NCBI GenBank assembly: GCA_036278935.1
Contig: DASUKA010000044.1
Location: 5,564-69,563 of the forward strand
DNA length: 64,000 nt
Reading direction: 5' to 3'
Source of the DNA: DASSNR01 sp036278935
GTDB lineage: Bacteria > Gemmatimonadota > Gemmatimonadetes > Gemmatimonadales > Gemmatimonadaceae
Shown: piece after piece, positions 18,574 through 28,498 of the stretch
Layout of the letters: every line of letters starts with the position of its first letter
How positions within the stretch are numbered: the stretch's first letter is position 1
Translations under genes and position numbers: made by a program
The notes under the pieces: generated by a model
Seen by the model: the letters and a program-made list of their open reading frames with translations, nothing else
Database searches by the model: none
What the model was told of the DNA's origin: nothing

Positions 18574-19296
18574 CTAGTCGTGCTCGCGATCCGGGTTGTC
18601 CAGCCGGAAGAAGTTGCTCCGACTGCCGTCCGACGTGTTCTCCTGATAGAGAAAGACGAGACTCCGCTGGTCGAACGGCTTGAACCAGTCGCTCCAATTG
18701 ATCTGCACGAGGCTATGGCCCCCGTAGTCGGGGAAGTTGAACCGCAGCACGCCAGGCTCTCCGCCGTGCTCGGAGCCCGATACTGTTGCCGGCACCGCCC
18801 CGCGCTCCTGCGCCCAATGCGTGATGACCTCGTGGTCGCGCGTGGCCAGCGTCTGACCGGGGTGGTCTTCGTGCTCGCTGGGCGAGTGAATCCACCGCGC
18901 GCGCTGCGTGCTCCGGGAAAGCCCTTCCGGGTGCTCCTGCATGAAGCGCTCGTCCTGCTTGGAGGCGTTGCGGCGCGTGGTGGTCTTCCGCGCCGACGTC
19001 TTGGCCCGGCTCCGCGGCGCGGAGGTCGTCTTCCGCTTCGTCCCCGAAGAGTGAGCGGGCCTCTTGGCGGACGCGCGCGAAGTCTTCGTCTTCGATGTCG
19101 ACTTCGTCTTCGCGGCCGTCCTGCCGGTCTTCGTCCGCGCGGCCGCCCGCTTGGTCCCGCTCCTCGGGGATGCCGTAGAGGTCCTCCCCTTTCCGCTCGT
19201 CTTTCTGCTCGTCGTCGCGCCGCGCCGCCCGGTGGTTTTCTTCCTCGCGGTAGGCTTGGCCCCACCGTGTTGTCTGCGTCCTGTCGTCTGTGCCAT
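18574..19296 (-). CDS. histone H1-like basic tail fused to a small C-terminal domain
   Basis: A 240-residue protein in two parts. Residues 1 to about 125 are built almost only from Lys, Arg, Ser, Thr, Ala and Gly, with repeated TKTGRTAAKTK- and SRKTSGKGR-like units, resembling histone H1/HC1-like nucleoid proteins. The C-terminal part is a compact acidic-aromatic domain (TRDHEVITHWAQERG, LRFNFPDYGG, FDQRSLVFLYQE). I associate it from memory with small bacterial proteins often mislabelled as glucan-branching enzyme. It probably binds DNA through the tail. The start at 19296 was chosen because the 40 upstream residues are not protein-like. Confidence 0.75.
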   Translation of the reverse strand: MAQTTGRRQHGGAKPTARKKTTGRRGATTSRKTSGKGRTSTASPRSGTKRAAARTKTGRTAAKTKSTSKTKTSRASAKRPAHSSGTKRKTTSAPRSRAKTSARKTTTRRNASKQDERFMQEHPEGLSRSTQRARWIHSPSEHEDHPGQTLATRDHEVITHWAQERGAVPATVSGSEHGGEPGVLRFNFPDYGGHSLVQINWSDWFKPFDQRSLVFLYQENTSDGSRSNFFRLDNPDREHD

Positions 19297-19434
19297 AGGT
19301 ATCCGCTCCCTGCATCGCTGCGCCGTCGTATGCCGCGCGGACGCGCGATGAGAAACCGCGCGGATGAAGGTTGGCGCGCAGAGCGTGTGCCACGTAGCGC
19401 CACCCGCGTCAAGCAATGCCGGGACGCCGCTCCT

Positions 19435-22400
19435 CTACGCATCCACGAGAGCCCGGTCCCGCGGCTCCGATCCCGGCGGACGCACCATCGCACGTTCGCC
19501 ATGCGCCAACCGCGCATGCCGCCTGAGCTCCCACTCCTTCCAGAGCGAGTAGATCGCTGGAATCACCACCAGGGTGAGCGCCGTGGCGCTGACCATCCCT
19601 CCCACCATCGGCGCGGCAATCCGCTTCATGACGTCCGCTCCCGTGCCCTGGCTCCAGAGAATCGGCAGTAGCCCGCCGATCACCGCCGCGACGGTCATGA
19701 CGATGGGACGCACACGCAGCACCGCGCCCTCGACGATGGCGTCCGCGAGCTCGGATCGCGTCGGCACGCGCCCGTCGGCCCATCGTCTCTCCCACGCGCG
19801 ATCGAGGTAGACGAGCATGATGACCCCCGTCTCCGCCGCCACTCCCGCGAGCGCGATGAAGCCGATCGCGACAGCGACGCTCAGATTGTAGTGCAACGCC
19901 CACATGAGCCATACACCACCCACGAGCGCGAACGGCAACGAGAGCATCACGACGGCGCTCTCGATCACGCTTCCGAAGTTGGCATAGAGGAGCAGCGCGA
20001 TGATCGCCAGGGCGATCGGCACAACGATGCGGAGACGCTTGTCGGCCCGCTGCATCGCCTCGTACTGTCCCGACCACTCCAGCCGATAGCCGGGTGGCAG
20101 GGTGAGTCGCCTGGCCACGAGCTGTTTCGCCTCGGCCACGTAACTCCCCACGTCCCGTCCGCGCACGTCGACGTAGACGATGCTGCTGAGCTCGGCGTTC
20201 TCGGACTTGATGAGCGTCGGCCCCTGCGCGATGCTCACGCGCGCCAGTGTTCCGAGCGCGACCTGCGCGCCCGATGGCGTGGCGACCAGCGTGTTGCGAA
20301 TCACTTCCGGACTGTTGCGCAGCGCGCGCGGGTAGCGCACGAGGACCGAGTAGCGCTCCCGTCCGTCGATCACCTCCCCGGCCTCCATCCCGCCCACCGC
20401 CGTGCTCGCGGCCGTCAACACGTCATCCCCCGTCATGCCATACCGGGCCGCCGCGGCGCGATCCAGTGTGATGTCGACAAACCGGCCGCCCTCGGGCCGC
20501 TCGGCAAAGACCGAGTTCGTTCCCCGCACCGCCGGAAGCAACCCCTCCAGCTCCTTCCCGATCCGGCCCAGTGTGTCGAGCGAGGGCCCGAAGATCTTGA
20601 TCCCCACCGGCGTCTTGATTCCGGTGGCCAGCATGTCCGTGCGGTTCTTGATCGGCATCGACCACATGTTCGCGATGCCGGGCGTGGTGACGGTGTGGTT
20701 CGCCTCGCTCACGATCGAGTCGTACGTCACCCCCGGGCGCCACGCGCTCCTGTCCTTGAGAATCGCGATTGTTTCGATCATGGACATCGGCGCCATGTCG
20801 GTCGCGGACTCCGCGCGGCCGATCTTGCCAAGCACCCGCTTCACCTCCGGGATCCTGGCCAGCGCCGCATCGCGCTGCTGGAGAATTTCCTTCGCCTGCG
20901 CGGTGCCGACGCCGGGCAGAAGGCTCGGCATGTCCATGATCGAGCCCTCATTCAACGGCGGCATGAACTCGCTGCCAAGCTGCGACCAGGGGACGATCGT
21001 GACCGCGAGCACGACCGCCGCCGCGAGAATCGCCGACCATCGGCGCCGCAGCACCACAGCCATCACCGGCCGATAGACGCGGATCAGGAACCGATTGATC
21101 GGATTGGCGGCCTCCGGCTTCACCCGTCCGCGGATCACGAGCCCCATCATGAGTGGGACCAGCGTGATGGAGAGAAGAGCCGCCGACGCCATGGAGAGCG
21201 TCTTCGTCCAGGCGAGCGGCTTGAACAGCCGCCCCTCCTGCGCCTGCAGCGCGAACACGGGCACGAACGACACGGTGATGATGAGCAGCGAGATGAAGAG
21301 CGAGGGCCCCACCTCCTTGGCCGAGTCCACCACGATCTGCCAGTGAGGACGCGGAGCGCTCGCGCGCTCGTTCCGTTCCAGGTGCTTGTGGAAGTTCTCC
21401 ACCATCACGATGGCGGCGTCGATCATCGCGCCAATGGCAATCGCGATCCCGCCAAGGCTCATGATGTTTGCGCTCAAGCCGAGCACGTACATCGCGATGA
21501 TCGCCATGAGAATGCCGACCGGAAGCGTGAGGATCGCCACGAGTGCGCTCGGCGCGTGCATCAGGAAGAGGATCGTGACCGCAGCCACGATGAGTGACTC
21601 CTCCACGAGCTTGCTCTTGAGGGTGGCGATCGCGCGCTCGATGAGGTTCGAGCGATCGTAGCCGTTCACGAAGACCACCCCGTTGGGCAGCGATGGCTGC
21701 AGCTCGGCCATCTTCGCCTTCACGCGGTTGATCACGGCAAGTGGGTTCTCGCCGTAGCGCATGATCACCCACCCGGTGACGATCTCACCCTTGCCATTCA
21801 GATCGGTAATGCCGCGCCGGATGTCAGGTCCGAGCTGCACGCGGGCCACGTCGCCCACCGTGACCGGCGTGCCTCCGGGGCCGGTGCCGAGCGACACGGA
21901 GCGGATATCATCGAGGCTGGCAAACCGTCCGCGGCCACGTACCATGTACTCCGAGCCGCCCATCTCCAGCACGCGCCCGCCGACATCCTCGTTCGATGCG
22001 CGGACCGCCTGCGTCACCCTGGCGAGCGGGATATGGTAGGCCAGAAGCTTGGCGGGGTCGACCACAACCTGGTACTGTTGCTCGTAGCCGCCCAGGGAGG
22101 CGATTTCGGCCACACCGGGCACGGCGGTGAGCGCGGGGCGTACGGTCCAGTCCTGCACGCTCCGGAGCTGGGCGAGGTTCCGCTTCCCGCTCGTGTCAGC
22201 CAGGATGTATTGCATCACCCAACCCACGCCCGTGGCATCGGGCCCCAGCATCGTCGTCGCGCCATGCGGCAGCTTCTCTCGCACGGCGTTCAGGTACTCG
22301 AGCACGCGCGAGCGCGCCCAGTAGAGATCCGTCCCATCCTCGAAGACGATGTAGACCGCCGACAGGCCGAACTGGCTCATCCCCCGCACGTACTTCGTGT

Positions 22401-22632
22401 GCGGCACCTTGAGCATTTCGGTTTCCATGGGATAGGTGGCCTGATCCTCCACGAGCTGCGGCCCTTGCCCCGGCCAGCGCGTCATCACGATCACCTGGAC
22501 GTCCGAGAGATCGGGGATGGCATCCACCGGCGTGTGGTACAGGGTCCAGAGCCCTGCCGCCGTAATGGCGGCCGTCGCGAACAGCACGACGCTCTTGTGC
22601 CGCACCGACCATTCGATGATGCGTCTGAGCAT
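19435..22632 (-). CDS. cusA: CusA/CzcA-family heavy-metal RND efflux pump
   Basis: A 1065-residue inner-membrane proton/metal antiporter subunit, standard length. Twelve membrane segments in two halves are apparent. Landmarks include IPDLSDVQVIVMTRWPGQGP at the N-terminus, GIAIAIGAMIDAAIVMVENF in TM4 with the proton-relay aspartate, and NMWSMPIKNRTDMLATGIKT in the periplasmic domain. That last methionine-bearing segment is typical of the Cu/Ag (CusA) branch rather than Zn/Co/Cd. The TolC-like and CusB-like genes precede it on the same strand, 5 bases apart, forming a tripartite Cu(I)/Ag(I) export system. Confidence 0.93.
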   Translation of the reverse strand: MLRRIIEWSVRHKSVVLFATAAITAAGLWTLYHTPVDAIPDLSDVQVIVMTRWPGQGPQLVEDQATYPMETEMLKVPHTKYVRGMSQFGLSAVYIVFEDGTDLYWARSRVLEYLNAVREKLPHGATTMLGPDATGVGWVMQYILADTSGKRNLAQLRSVQDWTVRPALTAVPGVAEIASLGGYEQQYQVVVDPAKLLAYHIPLARVTQAVRASNEDVGGRVLEMGGSEYMVRGRGRFASLDDIRSVSLGTGPGGTPVTVGDVARVQLGPDIRRGITDLNGKGEIVTGWVIMRYGENPLAVINRVKAKMAELQPSLPNGVVFVNGYDRSNLIERAIATLKSKLVEESLIVAAVTILFLMHAPSALVAILTLPVGILMAIIAMYVLGLSANIMSLGGIAIAIGAMIDAAIVMVENFHKHLERNERASAPRPHWQIVVDSAKEVGPSLFISLLIITVSFVPVFALQAQEGRLFKPLAWTKTLSMASAALLSITLVPLMMGLVIRGRVKPEAANPINRFLIRVYRPVMAVVLRRRWSAILAAAVVLAVTIVPWSQLGSEFMPPLNEGSIMDMPSLLPGVGTAQAKEILQQRDAALARIPEVKRVLGKIGRAESATDMAPMSMIETIAILKDRSAWRPGVTYDSIVSEANHTVTTPGIANMWSMPIKNRTDMLATGIKTPVGIKIFGPSLDTLGRIGKELEGLLPAVRGTNSVFAERPEGGRFVDITLDRAAAARYGMTGDDVLTAASTAVGGMEAGEVIDGRERYSVLVRYPRALRNSPEVIRNTLVATPSGAQVALGTLARVSIAQGPTLIKSENAELSSIVYVDVRGRDVGSYVAEAKQLVARRLTLPPGYRLEWSGQYEAMQRADKRLRIVVPIALAIIALLLYANFGSVIESAVVMLSLPFALVGGVWLMWALHYNLSVAVAIGFIALAGVAAETGVIMLVYLDRAWERRWADGRVPTRSELADAIVEGAVLRVRPIVMTVAAVIGGLLPILWSQGTGADVMKRIAAPMVGGMVSATALTLVVIPAIYSLWKEWELRRHARLAHGERAMVRPPGSEPRDRALVDA

Positions 22633-22637
22633 GATCG

Positions 22638-24065
22638 CTACCTCCGCGGCGTGGTCGGCGACGGCGGCATCTGCATCCCCTTCACGTCCTGCATGCCGCT
22701 CATGTGCTGCATGTCCGCCGTGCCCATCTGCCCTATCATGCTCTTCATCACCTCGGCGAGATTCGACTCGGAATCGAGGAGGTACTGGGCGGACGTGACC
22801 ACGCGCTGCCCGGGCTGCACACCAGAGAGCACTTCCGTGTTCGCATCGGTCACGCGCCCGGTCACGACCTCCATGGGCATGAGCTGTCCACCTCCCATGT
22901 CCATGAAGACCAATGTGCGCGCGCCGGTGTTCACCACCGCGGACGTGGGCACCGTGAGCGCGCGACGCGCAGGTGTGACGAGCGTGACGGTTGCGTACAT
23001 CCCCGGCTTGAGGCGCCCGCGCGCGTTCGGCACCTGCACACGCGCCCGCACGGTGCGCGCGGCTGAATCGACCGTCGGGTAGACATACGCCACGCGCCCA
23101 TCAATGGCCTGTCCCGGATACGCCTCCAGCTCGACCGTCGCGCGTGAGCCGACGCGCACGGCGCCCGCATCCTGCTCCCGGAGCGCGACGCCGATCCACA
23201 CGTCGCGGAGGTCGGCGATGCGATAGAGCATCTCCCCCGCTCGGATCGCCTGACCCTGCACCACATGCTTCTCGAGCACCACACCAGAGGCCGGCGCGTG
23301 GAGCGTGAGCGTGCGCTGTACCTGTCCCGAGCGAAGAATCTGGTTGACCTGGGCGTCCGAGATGCCCCAGAGCGCGAACCGCCGCTTCGCGGCCGCAACG
23401 AGATTCGTAGAGGCGGCCGGCACGCCCGGCACGCTGCTCTCACCGACGCTCTGTTGCAACTTTCCGGCGAGGAGCAGCTCCTGCTCGGCGGCTACGAGCT
23501 CCGGCGAATAAATCGCCATGAGCGGATCGCCGGCATGCACCCGCTGTCCTGTGGCGTTCACGTAGAGATGTTCCACGTAGCCACCGAACCTGGGCGTCAC
23601 CTCGGAGAGCCTGGTCTCGTCGACGATGACGGTGCCGACGGTACGCACGGTCCGGTCCAGCATCCGCTCTGCAACCGTCCCGAACGTCACGCCGAATTGG
23701 CGGAGCTGATTGGCCGTGAGCTGAACGGTCCCGGCCGACGACATCTGCATGCCAGCCATGCCGGCCATGCCGGCCGCGTTGCTCGTGCTGCCCGGATGGG
23801 CAGCCGCCATCGGATGACCGTCTCCGCGTGGCATCGCCATCCCGGCCCGTGCGCTCCCTGAAGTGGGCGCATGGCGCCGGCGCCATGCGAAGAGCACCGC
23901 AACCAGGATGATGACCAGCAGCACGATGGCGCCGATCATCGGGAGATGCCTCCGACCGCGCCCGGCGCGCTCAACCGCTTTAGGGTCGTGTGCCGGTTGG
24001 CCGCTCGATGCTGGTGTCGGCCCGGTGCCCGCATCGCCGTTCGCGGGCGTCGTGAAGTCGGTCAT
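22638..24065 (-). CDS. cusB: CusB-like periplasmic adaptor of the metal RND pump
   Basis: A 475-residue membrane-fusion protein linking the inner-membrane pump to the outer-membrane channel. One N-terminal membrane anchor (MIGAIVLLVIILVAVLFAWR) is followed by a Met-rich stretch (MAGMAGMQM) suited to Cu(I)/Ag(I). Then come the barrel-sandwich segments (GYVEHLYVNATGQRVHAG; YSPELVAAEQELLLAG) and beta-barrel region. The tail is unusually Met/His-rich (MKSMIGQMGTADMQHMSGMQ) and may be a further metal-binding site. The start overlaps the stop of the TolC-like gene by 4 bases. Confidence 0.92.
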   Translation of the reverse strand: MTDFTTPANGDAGTGPTPASSGQPAHDPKAVERAGRGRRHLPMIGAIVLLVIILVAVLFAWRRRHAPTSGSARAGMAMPRGDGHPMAAAHPGSTSNAAGMAGMAGMQMSSAGTVQLTANQLRQFGVTFGTVAERMLDRTVRTVGTVIVDETRLSEVTPRFGGYVEHLYVNATGQRVHAGDPLMAIYSPELVAAEQELLLAGKLQQSVGESSVPGVPAASTNLVAAAKRRFALWGISDAQVNQILRSGQVQRTLTLHAPASGVVLEKHVVQGQAIRAGEMLYRIADLRDVWIGVALREQDAGAVRVGSRATVELEAYPGQAIDGRVAYVYPTVDSAARTVRARVQVPNARGRLKPGMYATVTLVTPARRALTVPTSAVVNTGARTLVFMDMGGGQLMPMEVVTGRVTDANTEVLSGVQPGQRVVTSAQYLLDSESNLAEVMKSMIGQMGTADMQHMSGMQDVKGMQMPPSPTTPRR

Positions 24066-25540
24066 CGCAGCACCTCCGTGCCAACCAGGTGCTGCAACGC
24101 GGCCAGCGCCTGCGCGAAATCCGTGAGTGAGCGGTAGTATGCCGTCTCGATCTGGAACACGCTCGCCTGCGCATCCAGCACCGTGTCGAAGTCCAGCCGC
24201 CCAACCTGATAGCTGGCGACTGAGGAAGCGAGCGTTGCCTGCGCCTGCGGAAGGATGGCGGCCTTGGAAAGCGCGAGGTGGGTCCGCGCCCTCTCCAGCT
24301 CGCCCACCTGCTTGGTGACCTCGGCATCGAGGGTGTTCACCATTTCGTGATGCTGCGCCTCGAGCGTCGCGAGCTCCGCCGTCGCCTCGGCGGCCTCCGC
24401 ATCCTGCTTCCGCCCCTTCTGGAGCGGGATGGGAATCGAGACGATAGCCGAGACCATGTCGGTGAAGCCCTGCCGTTGCGCGTAGTCCAGCGACACGGAG
24501 ATATCAGGGAGATGCGCTTTCTGCGCGAGCGCCACCCTGGCGCGCTGCGCCGCGATGCGCGCCACATGCTCGTGGATCATCGGACTGTGAACGGCGGCCA
24601 GTGCCTGGAGCGAGTCGAGCGGGAGCAACGGCGAGCCGGCGGCCGCGGCGCCCAGCGCATCGGACACGAAATGCACGTGCGCCGTCGAGTCGGCGACAGC
24701 AGCGTGCACGATGCGCGTGGAGATCACCGGCGCCGGCACGGGCGTATCGCTCGGGCGATCGAGCACCGCATTGAGTCGAGCCAACGCAGACCGGCGTTGC
24801 GCTCGAAGCGCGCTGGCCGCGTCGCCCAACTTCGCCGTTTCCGTGCGCGCGCGCAGCACGTCGGCCTGCGTCCCCTGCCCCGTGGCGTACTGCGCGCTCG
24901 ATGCGGCGACGAGATTCGCCAGCACCGCCTGGTTACGTCGCACGATATCGAGCGCGCGATCGATGAAGGCCAGCTCGTAGTACGCATCCTTCACCTGGAA
25001 CGCCACGTCGAGGCGAGCCGCCCCGAGCGCGGCGTGTGCCGCCGTGACCTCGTCCCCCGCAGCGCGCGTCTGGAGCGCGAGCTTGCCGGGGAACGGAAAG
25101 GTCTGCGAGATGCCGATCATCTTCATCGTCATGAAGTCATTGAAGCCGGGCGCGCTGACCGGGAAGTTCTGGACGCCGGCCATGAGCATCGGATCGGGCC
25201 GGGCCCCAGCAGGCCCAACCCGCGCGCGGGCGGCCTTCACGCGTGCGGCGGCCGCATGGACAGCCGGGCTGGCGCTGAGCGCCTGCGCGACAAGCGAACC
25301 GAGCGAGCCTGCTGAACGTCCGGAATCGGCGCGCGGCGGCGCGGCAGGCTGGGCTGCGGCAGCGGAGGCGGCCTGCGCGCGACCGCGCGAGACCGCAACC
25401 ACCATCGCCAGCGGGAGTGCAAGCACGATCAACAGCGCCCGCAGGAATGGAGGGGCAATAGTCCCTCCGGGCGTGCTTGGCGAGCAGCCCGCGCCATGCA
25501 TGCGCACGATGGCCGCTGCATGGCAGAATTTGAATGACAT
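24062..25540 (-). CDS. TolC-family outer-membrane efflux protein
   Basis: A 492-residue TolC/CusC-like channel subunit. A signal-like hydrophobic segment (LLIVLALPLAMVVAVSRGRA) near the N-terminus is followed by long helical repeats in two halves, with AAARVKAARARVGPAGARPDP and DYAQRQGFTDMVSAIVSIPI typical of the family. A start at 25501 (479 residues) is equally possible and leaves a shorter signal peptide. It is the first gene of the tolC-cusB-cusA run and overlaps cusB by ATGA. Confidence 0.9.
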   Translation of the reverse strand: MSFKFCHAAAIVRMHGAGCSPSTPGGTIAPPFLRALLIVLALPLAMVVAVSRGRAQAASAAAAQPAAPPRADSGRSAGSLGSLVAQALSASPAVHAAAARVKAARARVGPAGARPDPMLMAGVQNFPVSAPGFNDFMTMKMIGISQTFPFPGKLALQTRAAGDEVTAAHAALGAARLDVAFQVKDAYYELAFIDRALDIVRRNQAVLANLVAASSAQYATGQGTQADVLRARTETAKLGDAASALRAQRRSALARLNAVLDRPSDTPVPAPVISTRIVHAAVADSTAHVHFVSDALGAAAAGSPLLPLDSLQALAAVHSPMIHEHVARIAAQRARVALAQKAHLPDISVSLDYAQRQGFTDMVSAIVSIPIPLQKGRKQDAEAAEATAELATLEAQHHEMVNTLDAEVTKQVGELERARTHLALSKAAILPQAQATLASSVASYQVGRLDFDTVLDAQASVFQIETAYYRSLTDFAQALAALQHLVGTEVLR

Positions 25541-25681
25541 GAGTGCTGACGGAGTTCAGAGGATGTGCCCCATCTCGCCATGACCGGTGGACCGATGGCG
25601 TGCACCAGCTCCGCGAGCACATGGCCCAAATCTCGGGGCCCTTGCTCGCGGTGCATGAACGCGACTGTTATGTGGTCCGGA

Positions 25682-26110
25682 TTACGCGCGCGGCGGAGGG
25701 AGATCCGGTGGGAACGTCGGCAGTGGCGGTCTGAGGGCCACCATCGCGAGTACAGGAGGCGTGCGGGAGGGCCCGACGTTCACGACCACCGCCGGAGCGA
25801 TCAGGGCCGTGATGCACGGCCCCATCGCATTGCACACGGACGGGTGCGTCTGCTGATCGCATGGCACTGGTTGCGGCATGCTCGCCGTGCCGGCGCTCGC
25901 GCTGGGCGACGCGCGCATCGCGTCGTGATCATGCATGGCCATGGGGGCGGAGGCGGCGCCGCGCATGCTCCCCTCCATCCTCGTGTTGCCGCGGGTCGAC
26001 ATGATGCATGCCATCCCGCTGCCCGTCAGCCAGAGCTGAAAGGCGAACAGGATGGTCGTCAGGATGGCCACGGAACGCGACGCGCGCGAGCGATGCATGA
26101 TGCTGTGCAT
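25682..26110 (-). CDS. Met/His-rich exported small protein of the copper locus
   Basis: A 142-residue protein without a family I recognise. The N-terminus has a hydrophobic export signal (VAILTTILFAFQLWLTGSGM) ending near Cys. The next 60 residues are rich in Met, His, Ser and Ala (MRGAASAPMAMHDHDAMRAS) with a few cysteines, and the C-terminus is Pro-rich. Composition and location between the TonB receptor and the efflux genes suggest a periplasmic copper-binding role, by inference. The ATG at 26110 (or 26098) is preferred; the longer frame from 26344 overlaps the receptor gene. Confidence 0.55.
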   Translation of the reverse strand: MHSIMHRSRASRSVAILTTILFAFQLWLTGSGMACIMSTRGNTRMEGSMRGAASAPMAMHDHDAMRASPSASAGTASMPQPVPCDQQTHPSVCNAMGPCITALIAPAVVVNVGPSRTPPVLAMVALRPPLPTFPPDLPPPRA

Positions 26111-26175
26111 AATACCGGGGCATGCCGAGCAGGTCCAGTGTGACAGCCGCCCTGGTGGCTGCACGACGCCACGGT

Positions 26176-28431
26176 TCAGCGGAGCGTCGCTCCGATCGTC
26201 AGGTACAGGCTCCGCCCGATCCCCGGGATGATGCCCGGCCCTGGATACTCGGCGGTGCGCTTGGTGAAGTAGCGGGCATTCGTGACGTTGTTGACGCCGA
26301 ACTGCACCCGGTACTGTCCACCGAGCGGCACCGCGCCCGACCAATCGAGTACGTCATAGGCGGGCACGAGACCGACTGCCGCGTCGTCGCTCGACACGGT
26401 GTTGTTCGCGTCAGCGTACGAGCGTGCCGTGTGGCTCCATTGCACGGTGGTCGCGAAGCCGCCAACCCCATAGCTGAGCCCCACGCGATTGATGATCGGT
26501 GGCGCCGATTCCACCTCGTTCCCCGCGAACGGCCCCGTCGCATAGTGCGCGTCGACGTACGCGAACGAATCGAAGAGCTGGAGCTGCCCCGCCGCCCCGT
26601 GCTCCTTTCCGAGCAGCGCGAGCGGGTCCATCTGCACGTAGCTCTCGATCCCCTTGTGGATGCTCCGCGCCACATTGGTGACCTCCGTGAACGGCACACC
26701 GCCCGCGTCGATTCCAGTGACGACGCCGGGACGGTTGTTGTAGCGCAGATAGAACAGGCCCACGTCGAAGCGAAGCCCTGGCCCCAGCCCACCACGCCAG
26801 CCGAGGTCGGTGGTGTAGCCGGTGGCATCCTTCATGGCGGGATCGATCCGCGATGCGCTCGCGAACGGCGTGAGGAAATCGTACGTGATCGGCCGGTACG
26901 CCTGCGTGATATTGGCGTAGAGCTGCATGGATGGCGTGAGCACGTAGTCTGTCCCGAAGCCGAAGAGCGGATAGCTCCGCGTTTTGGCGGGCGGCCGCAC
27001 GGCGTGCGTGTCCTCGTGCCCGCGCGCGGTGGAATACAACAACTCGTAGCGCATGCCGGGTGTGAGCGACCACCGGTCGGTGAGATGAATCAGGTCCTGC
27101 GCGAAGAGCGCGACGTTCCGGGTGCCGAACGCGAGGTCGTTCTCGTACGCGCCGCCGTACAGCCCCATGTCGAAGTCGGCGCCGGTGGATCCCGGTCCAC
27201 CCTCCCGCCGGCCGAGCGTACCCGTGAACAGCCTCGCACCAGTCGACAGTGTCTGTGCCTTCCCGAAGAGGTGATGTTCCACCTGGAGCCGCGCTTCTGT
27301 GGTGGCGTTGGTGAAGCGCTCACGCTCCACCTCGCGCGGGATGAAGTCGCCCGTCGCGGGGTCAATGCGATCGAGCGCTTGCGGCCCGCCATCTTCGTTG
27401 CGCCATACCAGGTAGCGCTGGCTGCGCATGAGTGAGGCGGTGGCGAAGAGCGTCACTGCGGGCGAGAACCGGTTCTCGACATGCAGCGCCAGGATGTTCC
27501 ACGGACTCGCCAGCCAGTTGCGCGCACGGAAGGACTGCCGCGGGTCCTCGGCGAACTGCGCATCAGATAGTCCGCCAGGCATGTGGATGCGATTCCGGAA
27601 GAGCGAGTACTCGAGCCCGAGCGAGAGATGGTCGGACGCGCGGTAGCCGACCTTGCCATACGCCGACGTCTGATGAAAGTCGGAGTTGGAACGCCAGCCC
27701 TGTTCGTTGCGATACTGCAGGAAGCCGTAATACGTCCACGGCCCGCTGCCGCCGCCAACCGAGGTGAACGAATTGAACGTGCCGAAGCTCCCGCCAGTCT
27801 CGTGGACAGTGACCGTGGGCGGCGTGTCCGGGGTGCCGCTCTTCGTGACGTAGTTGATCGCGCCGCCGAACTGCGGCCCGAATTGGAGCGCGGAAGCGCC
27901 ACGCACGATCTCAATGTGGTCGATGGCTTCCATGGGCGGCGTGTAATACGTCTCGGGGTAGCCGTAGAGATCGGCGGCCAGGTTCACCCCGTTCTGGCGC
28001 GTGTTGACCTCGACGGACTGCGTGGGGTCGAGCCCGCGGAAGCCGATGCCGTTCGACGGGAAGCCGCTCCCTTCTGTCTCGGAGATGTTGGCGCCCGGAA
28101 TTCGGCCGAGGACCTGTCGCATGACGTCCTGCACGCGGTTGACGCGAAGGCTGTCGAGGGTGAGCCGCTCCGTCTTCTGGCCGCTGAAGATGATGCCGCG
28201 GCGGACCTCCGGCAGCCGTCCGACAGCACGCTGCAGGCTGGTGCCCCTGATGAGGACCGCTGGAAGCTGGGCGGTGGTGTCGAGATCCGGCGCGTGGTGG
28301 ACGGTGTCGCGCTTTGTCCCGCCGTCGGCCTGGGCAAGGGCCGCACCGGCGGAGGCGATGAGGGCCGCGGCGAAGGTGGCGACGGCCAGAGCCGTGCGGC
28401 GAATGCGGTAGCAGAGCACAAGATGGACCAT
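26176..28431 (-). CDS. TonB-dependent outer-membrane receptor (FecA-like)
   Basis: A 751-residue receptor. A signal peptide (LAVATFAAALIASAGAALAQ) is followed by a plug domain with VLGRIPGANISETEGSGFPS, GIGFRGLDPTQSVEVNTRQN and IDHIEIVRGASALQFGPQFG, then a 22-strand-type barrel ending in an aromatic-containing GIGRSLYLTIGATL. The plug resembles FecA-type ferric-citrate receptors. Its position beside copper efflux genes leaves open copper-chelate uptake, so the ligand is unassigned. The start at 28431 is favoured over 28527 because a good promoter lies between them. Confidence 0.9.
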   Translation of the reverse strand: MVHLVLCYRIRRTALAVATFAAALIASAGAALAQADGGTKRDTVHHAPDLDTTAQLPAVLIRGTSLQRAVGRLPEVRRGIIFSGQKTERLTLDSLRVNRVQDVMRQVLGRIPGANISETEGSGFPSNGIGFRGLDPTQSVEVNTRQNGVNLAADLYGYPETYYTPPMEAIDHIEIVRGASALQFGPQFGGAINYVTKSGTPDTPPTVTVHETGGSFGTFNSFTSVGGGSGPWTYYGFLQYRNEQGWRSNSDFHQTSAYGKVGYRASDHLSLGLEYSLFRNRIHMPGGLSDAQFAEDPRQSFRARNWLASPWNILALHVENRFSPAVTLFATASLMRSQRYLVWRNEDGGPQALDRIDPATGDFIPREVERERFTNATTEARLQVEHHLFGKAQTLSTGARLFTGTLGRREGGPGSTGADFDMGLYGGAYENDLAFGTRNVALFAQDLIHLTDRWSLTPGMRYELLYSTARGHEDTHAVRPPAKTRSYPLFGFGTDYVLTPSMQLYANITQAYRPITYDFLTPFASASRIDPAMKDATGYTTDLGWRGGLGPGLRFDVGLFYLRYNNRPGVVTGIDAGGVPFTEVTNVARSIHKGIESYVQMDPLALLGKEHGAAGQLQLFDSFAYVDAHYATGPFAGNEVESAPPIINRVGLSYGVGGFATTVQWSHTARSYADANNTVSSDDAAVGLVPAYDVLDWSGAVPLGGQYRVQFGVNNVTNARYFTKRTAEYPGPGIIPGIGRSLYLTIGATLR

Positions 28432-28498
28432 CGGGTAGGGACCTCGGAGCAGGATTTGACGAGGGTGAGAAGCCAGCGCTTCTCGTCTTCCGTGTCCG

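Noticed and set aside
19891..21597. 568-codon plus-strand frame opposite cusA
   Set aside because: His/Arg/Asp-rich shadow of a well-conserved RND gene.
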